The translations under genes were made by a program, and so were the position numbers. 14,864 bases of DNA, from the NCBI GenBank assembly GCA_031177445.1, contig JAPSGP010000032.1:1-14864 (forward strand), given 5' to 3'. This document shows, in pieces, positions 12,105-14,864 of this stretch (its first letter is position 1; the number at the start of each line of letters is the position of its first letter). Under the pieces are notes generated by a model that did no database searches, was not told the origin of the DNA, and saw only the letters and a program-made list of their open reading frames with translations. Source of the stretch: Acidimicrobiia bacterium (lineage in GTDB: Bacteria; Actinomycetota; Acidimicrobiia; IMCC26256; JACDBD01).

Positions 12105-14258
12105 ATGCGGAAACCCGGGTCATTTCTCCTCGCCTTCCTCATCATCACGCTCGTCGGCGGGCTCGCCATCGGGCTCTGCGTCGTCGCGCTCGTCCCCGGC
12201 GCGCGGCAGATCGCGCTCGCCAACAAGTACACCGCCGAGGCACCGACGCTGGGCGAGCTTTCCCAGCAGACGGTCGTGTACGACGCCAACGGGACCGAGC
12301 TGGATCGGCTCGGCTACAAGCAGGGCACTCGCCAACCGGTCGATCTCGAAGTCGTACCGAGGCTCCTGCGCCAGGCCGTCATCGCCACCGAGGACCAGAC
12401 GTTCTGGAGCAACCCCGGATTCGACATCGGGGGGTCTACCCGGGCGCTGTTCGAGAACCTGGGCTCAGGCCGGATCGAGCAGGGCGGTTCGACGATCACC
12501 CAGCAGCTGGTGAAGATTCGCTTCCTCAACAACAAGCGCGACGTCAATCGCAAGATCAGGGAGATGGTGCTCGCCTACCGGCTCACCGAGAAGTACACCA
12601 AGCGTCAGATCCTCGAGCAGTACCTGAACACCGTGTACTTCGGCCAGGGTGCCTACGGCGTGAAGTCGGCGGTCGAGCAGTTCTTCGACAAGGACCTTGC
12701 CGACGTCAACATCGGTGACGCCGCGCTGCTCGCCGGTGTGATCCGCAGCCCGAGCGCCGACAACCCGTGGGACTACCCGGAGCGGGCCACGGAGCGTCGC
12801 AACCACGTGCTCGAGCAGATGGCCGACCAGGGCTACATCACCGACGCCGAGGCGACGTTCGTGACCGTGGCTCCGCTCGGCATCCGTCCCGAGAAGCCCG
12901 CCGTCGACCTCCGACCGAACGACGCGTGGGTCGAGAAGGCGCAGTCCGTATTGCTCAACGACCCCAGGCTTGGTCCTACCGTCGAGGCTCGCGAAAAGAA
13001 GCTGCTCCAGGGCGGGCTCAAGGTCTACACGACCAAGGACCCGACAATGCAACAGCAGGCCGAGGAGGCCGTGCGGGTCGGGCTGCGAACTGCTCACCCG
13101 GAGCTCGAAGCGGGGATTGCGGTAATGGACCCGCGCTCGGGCTACGTGCGCGCCATGGTCGACAGCCGAGGCTACAACGAGTCGGTGTTCAACCTCGTCA
13201 CGGACGGGCCGGGCGAGCAGGTGGGGTCGAGCTTCAAGGTCGTCACGCTCGCGACGCTGCTGGCGAACGGGTACTCGCCCAACGACATCGTCGACGGGAA
13301 CAGCGGCTGCCGCCTGAAGAGCCATCCGGGAGAACCGCCCATCGCCAACGCCGGTGGCGGAGGGGTGCTGAGCTTGCGACAGGCGACGACGGGCTCGGTG
13401 AACTGCGCCTTCGTGAATGCGTCGGGCTCCGTTGGTCTCGACAAGGTTGCGGACATGGCGACCAAGCTGGGCATGCGCCCGAACGTCGACGGCCGCCAGC
13501 TGTTCGAGAACTGGGCCGTGCCCACCCTCACGCTCGGCGTCATCTCGGTCAGGCCGATCGAGATGGCGACGGTGGCAGCGACGCTCGCTGCGGGGGGCGA
13601 GCGCCACGATCCGGTCTTCGTGTGGAAGGTCGAGGATGCACGAGGCCGTCTCATCTTCGACGAGACCAGACGTCCGGGCGAGCGGGTGCTCGAGCCCGAC
13701 GTCGCCGCGTGCGCCGTCGACGTGCTGCACGGACCTTTCGGCCAGGGAGGCACTGCCGAGGGCCAGGGGCCGGTCGGCCACGACGCCTTCGGCAAGACGG
13801 GCACGAACGACGACAAGGCGAGCGCTGCCTTCCTCGGCGGCACCTCCGACCTGGTGGCGTTCGTATGGCACGGCGACGCCGAGAACCCGACCGGCGAGTT
13901 TGCGAAGGGAAAGGCGGGCTTCGGTGCGGAAGTGCCCCTGACCATCTGGAAGACGTTCATGGACGACGCGCTGGCGAACACACCCGATCGCCCATTCCCG
14001 CAGGCGGGGCCGTCGTGCAACGCTCCCGGCAAGCGCATCAACCCCGACGGCGGTCGGATCGAACAGCCGGTGCAGACCCTGCCGCAAGGACCAGGGCCGT
14101 TCACCCCGGGCCTGCCGACGACGCCGACGAACCCTGGCGGCGTCCTGCCGCCGAACACCATCCCTCAGCCTGGGCAGCAGCAGCCACAATCACCGAACAC
14201 TCGCCCGCAGGTCTCGGTTCCGGACGTCGTGATCCCGCCGGTCTTCCCGAACCGGTGA
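12105..14258 (+). CDS. Class A penicillin-binding protein (transglycosylase / transpeptidase)
   Basis: This 717-residue bifunctional enzyme polymerises and cross-links peptidoglycan outside the membrane. Residues 8-30 form a single N-terminal membrane anchor. The GT51 glycosyltransferase domain shows ATEDQTFWSNPGFD (94-107, catalytic Glu96), QGGSTITQQLVK (126-137) and the ILEQYLN motif (169-175). The transpeptidase domain has GSSFK (374-378, Ser375 nucleophile), SVN (431-433) and KTG (564-566). In the first glycosyltransferase motif Asn-Pro stands where many enzymes have His, a variant seen in some other phyla. The tail from about 640 is rich in Pro, Gln and Asn and probably spans the wall. 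The ATG at 12105 has gggagg at 12092-12097, seven bases upstream. Its TGA overlaps the next GTG. Confidence 0.94.
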   Translation: MRKPGSFLLAFLIITLVGGLAIGLCVVALVPGARQIALANKYTAEAPTLGELSQQTVVYDANGTELDRLGYKQGTRQPVDLEVVPRLLRQAVIATEDQTFWSNPGFDIGGSTRALFENLGSGRIEQGGSTITQQLVKIRFLNNKRDVNRKIREMVLAYRLTEKYTKRQILEQYLNTVYFGQGAYGVKSAVEQFFDKDLADVNIGDAALLAGVIRSPSADNPWDYPERATERRNHVLEQMADQGYITDAEATFVTVAPLGIRPEKPAVDLRPNDAWVEKAQSVLLNDPRLGPTVEAREKKLLQGGLKVYTTKDPTMQQQAEEAVRVGLRTAHPELEAGIAVMDPRSGYVRAMVDSRGYNESVFNLVTDGPGEQVGSSFKVVTLATLLANGYSPNDIVDGNSGCRLKSHPGEPPIANAGGGGVLSLRQATTGSVNCAFVNASGSVGLDKVADMATKLGMRPNVDGRQLFENWAVPTLTLGVISVRPIEMATVAATLAAGGERHDPVFVWKVEDARGRLIFDETRRPGERVLEPDVAACAVDVLHGPFGQGGTAEGQGPVGHDAFGKTGTNDDKASAAFLGGTSDLVAFVWHGDAENPTGEFAKGKAGFGAEVPLTIWKTFMDDALANTPDRPFPQAGPSCNAPGKRINPDGGRIEQPVQTLPQGPGPFTPGLPTTPTNPGGVLPPNTIPQPGQQQPQSPNTRPQVSVPDVVIPPVFPNR

Positions 14259-14864
14259 GCGCGGACGCCGAGGCCGGGGTCACGCTCGACACGCTTCTCG
14301 AGCTGCAGGACCTCGATCTCGGACTCGACCGTCTCCGTCACCGGCGAGACACGCTCCCCGAACGCGACAAGCTCGCCACGGTCGAGCGCGATCTCACCCA
14401 GGCCGAGCGCGAGCTCGCCGATGTGCGCCCGCAACGCGACGAAGCCGCCCGGGAGGAGCATCGCCTCGATGACGAGGCGACGTCGCTCGAGTCGAAGGCC
14501 GCCGAAGTCGAGCGCAAGCTGTACTCGGGTGAGATCACCTCGCCGCGGGAGCTCCAGGCGTTACAGGCCGACGTCGACTCGCTGCGCCGGCACCGCGGCA
14601 GCCTGGAGGACCGCGAGCTCGAAATCATGGAACGGCGCGAAGCCTTCGATGCGACGGTGAACGGGCTCGAGACCCGCGCCGGCGAGCTGCGCGGCGAAGC
14701 CAGCGCGCTCGCGACTGCGCTCACAGAGGCAGAAGCTGTGATCGACAAGGAGATCGACGCCGAGCGCGCCGCGCGCGAGAGCCTCGCCACCCGGTTCTCG
14801 ACCGAGATCCTCGACGAGTACGAGCGCCGGCGGGCTCGGAATCGGGGCGTGGGCGCGGCTCGGT
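14255..14864 (+). CDS. CT398-like coiled-coil zinc-ribbon protein, cut by the window end
   Basis: The reading frame stays open for 203 codons to the window edge and lacks its 3' end. It encodes a long helical hairpin of heptad-like Leu, Glu and Arg residues, with the family word KLYSGEITSPRELQALQADV (about residues 89-108) at the middle. This matches the CT398-like coiled-coil hairpin joined to a C4-type zinc ribbon (PF02591); the ribbon would lie beyond the window. These proteins are thought to bind nucleic acid or help assemble complexes; the role is not settled. The GTG at 14255 overlaps the TGA of the penicillin-binding protein as GTGA, so translation is probably coupled. Confidence 0.85.
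   Translation, partial: MSADAEAGVTLDTLLELQDLDLGLDRLRHRRDTLPERDKLATVERDLTQAERELADVRPQRDEAAREEHRLDDEATSLESKAAEVERKLYSGEITSPRELQALQADVDSLRRHRGSLEDRELEIMERREAFDATVNGLETRAGELRGEASALATALTEAEAVIDKEIDAERAARESLATRFSTEILDEYERRRARNRGVGAAR

Noticed and set aside
12465..14189. A 574-codon open frame antisense to the penicillin-binding protein.
   Set aside because: It is Arg/Val/His-rich low-information sequence, while the plus strand carries complete GT51 and transpeptidase motifs.

Overview
The window is GC-rich throughout, uses GTG and TTG starts freely, and is packed with genes that often overlap by 4 bases. The gene content points to an actinobacterium: a stand-alone LigD-type phosphoesterase, an encapsulated ferritin with its encapsulin, a sulfite-oxidase-like gene with a FAD reductase and a DUF6510 zinc-ribbon gene, neocarzinostatin-like secreted domains, and a bifunctional penicillin-binding protein followed by a coiled-coil zinc-ribbon protein. 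An uncultured member of the Acidimicrobiia or a relative is my best guess. No rRNA, tRNA, CRISPR array, transposase or phage gene was seen, so this looks like ordinary chromosome.

Layout, left to right. (1) 36-620 (+) LigD 3'-phosphoesterase domain protein, convergent with (2) 681-2624 (-) an Aquifex-type aconitase. (3) A 121-base divergent region leads into a two-gene operon, 2746-3932 (+): encapsulated ferritin and the encapsulin shell, overlapping by ATGA. (4) 3963-4652 (-) a dienelactone-hydrolase-type alpha/beta hydrolase. (5) 4695-6302 (+) a three-gene operon: sulfite-oxidase-like molybdopterin protein, FAD/NAD(P)H reductase and DUF6510 zinc-ribbon protein, followed by (6) 6346-6963 (+) a four-helix membrane protein and (7) 7025-7321 (+) a UBP-type zinc finger. 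(8) 7318-9945 (-) a secreted esterase carrying three neocarzinostatin-like domains, with an NTF2-like gene downstream. (9) 10073-11977 (+) a UbiA-type prenyltransferase and a PAPS sulfotransferase. (10) 12105-14864 (+) a class A penicillin-binding protein overlapping a CT398-like coiled-coil gene cut by the window edge.

The most system-like part is the encapsulin nanocompartment. The ferritin keeps the family's metal-binding glutamates and histidine and carries a C-terminal cargo-loading peptide. The codons of that peptide also hold the encapsulin ribosome binding site. The iron-sulfur enzyme aconitase is transcribed divergently from the same short intergenic region, which suggests, but does not prove, shared iron or redox control. 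Two other parts merit a look: the neocarzinostatin-like triple repeat fused to an esterase, and the prenyltransferase-sulfotransferase pair, which could make a sulfated prenyl lipid. Encapsulated ferritins are a described family; what may be new is the local setting and details, not the system class.
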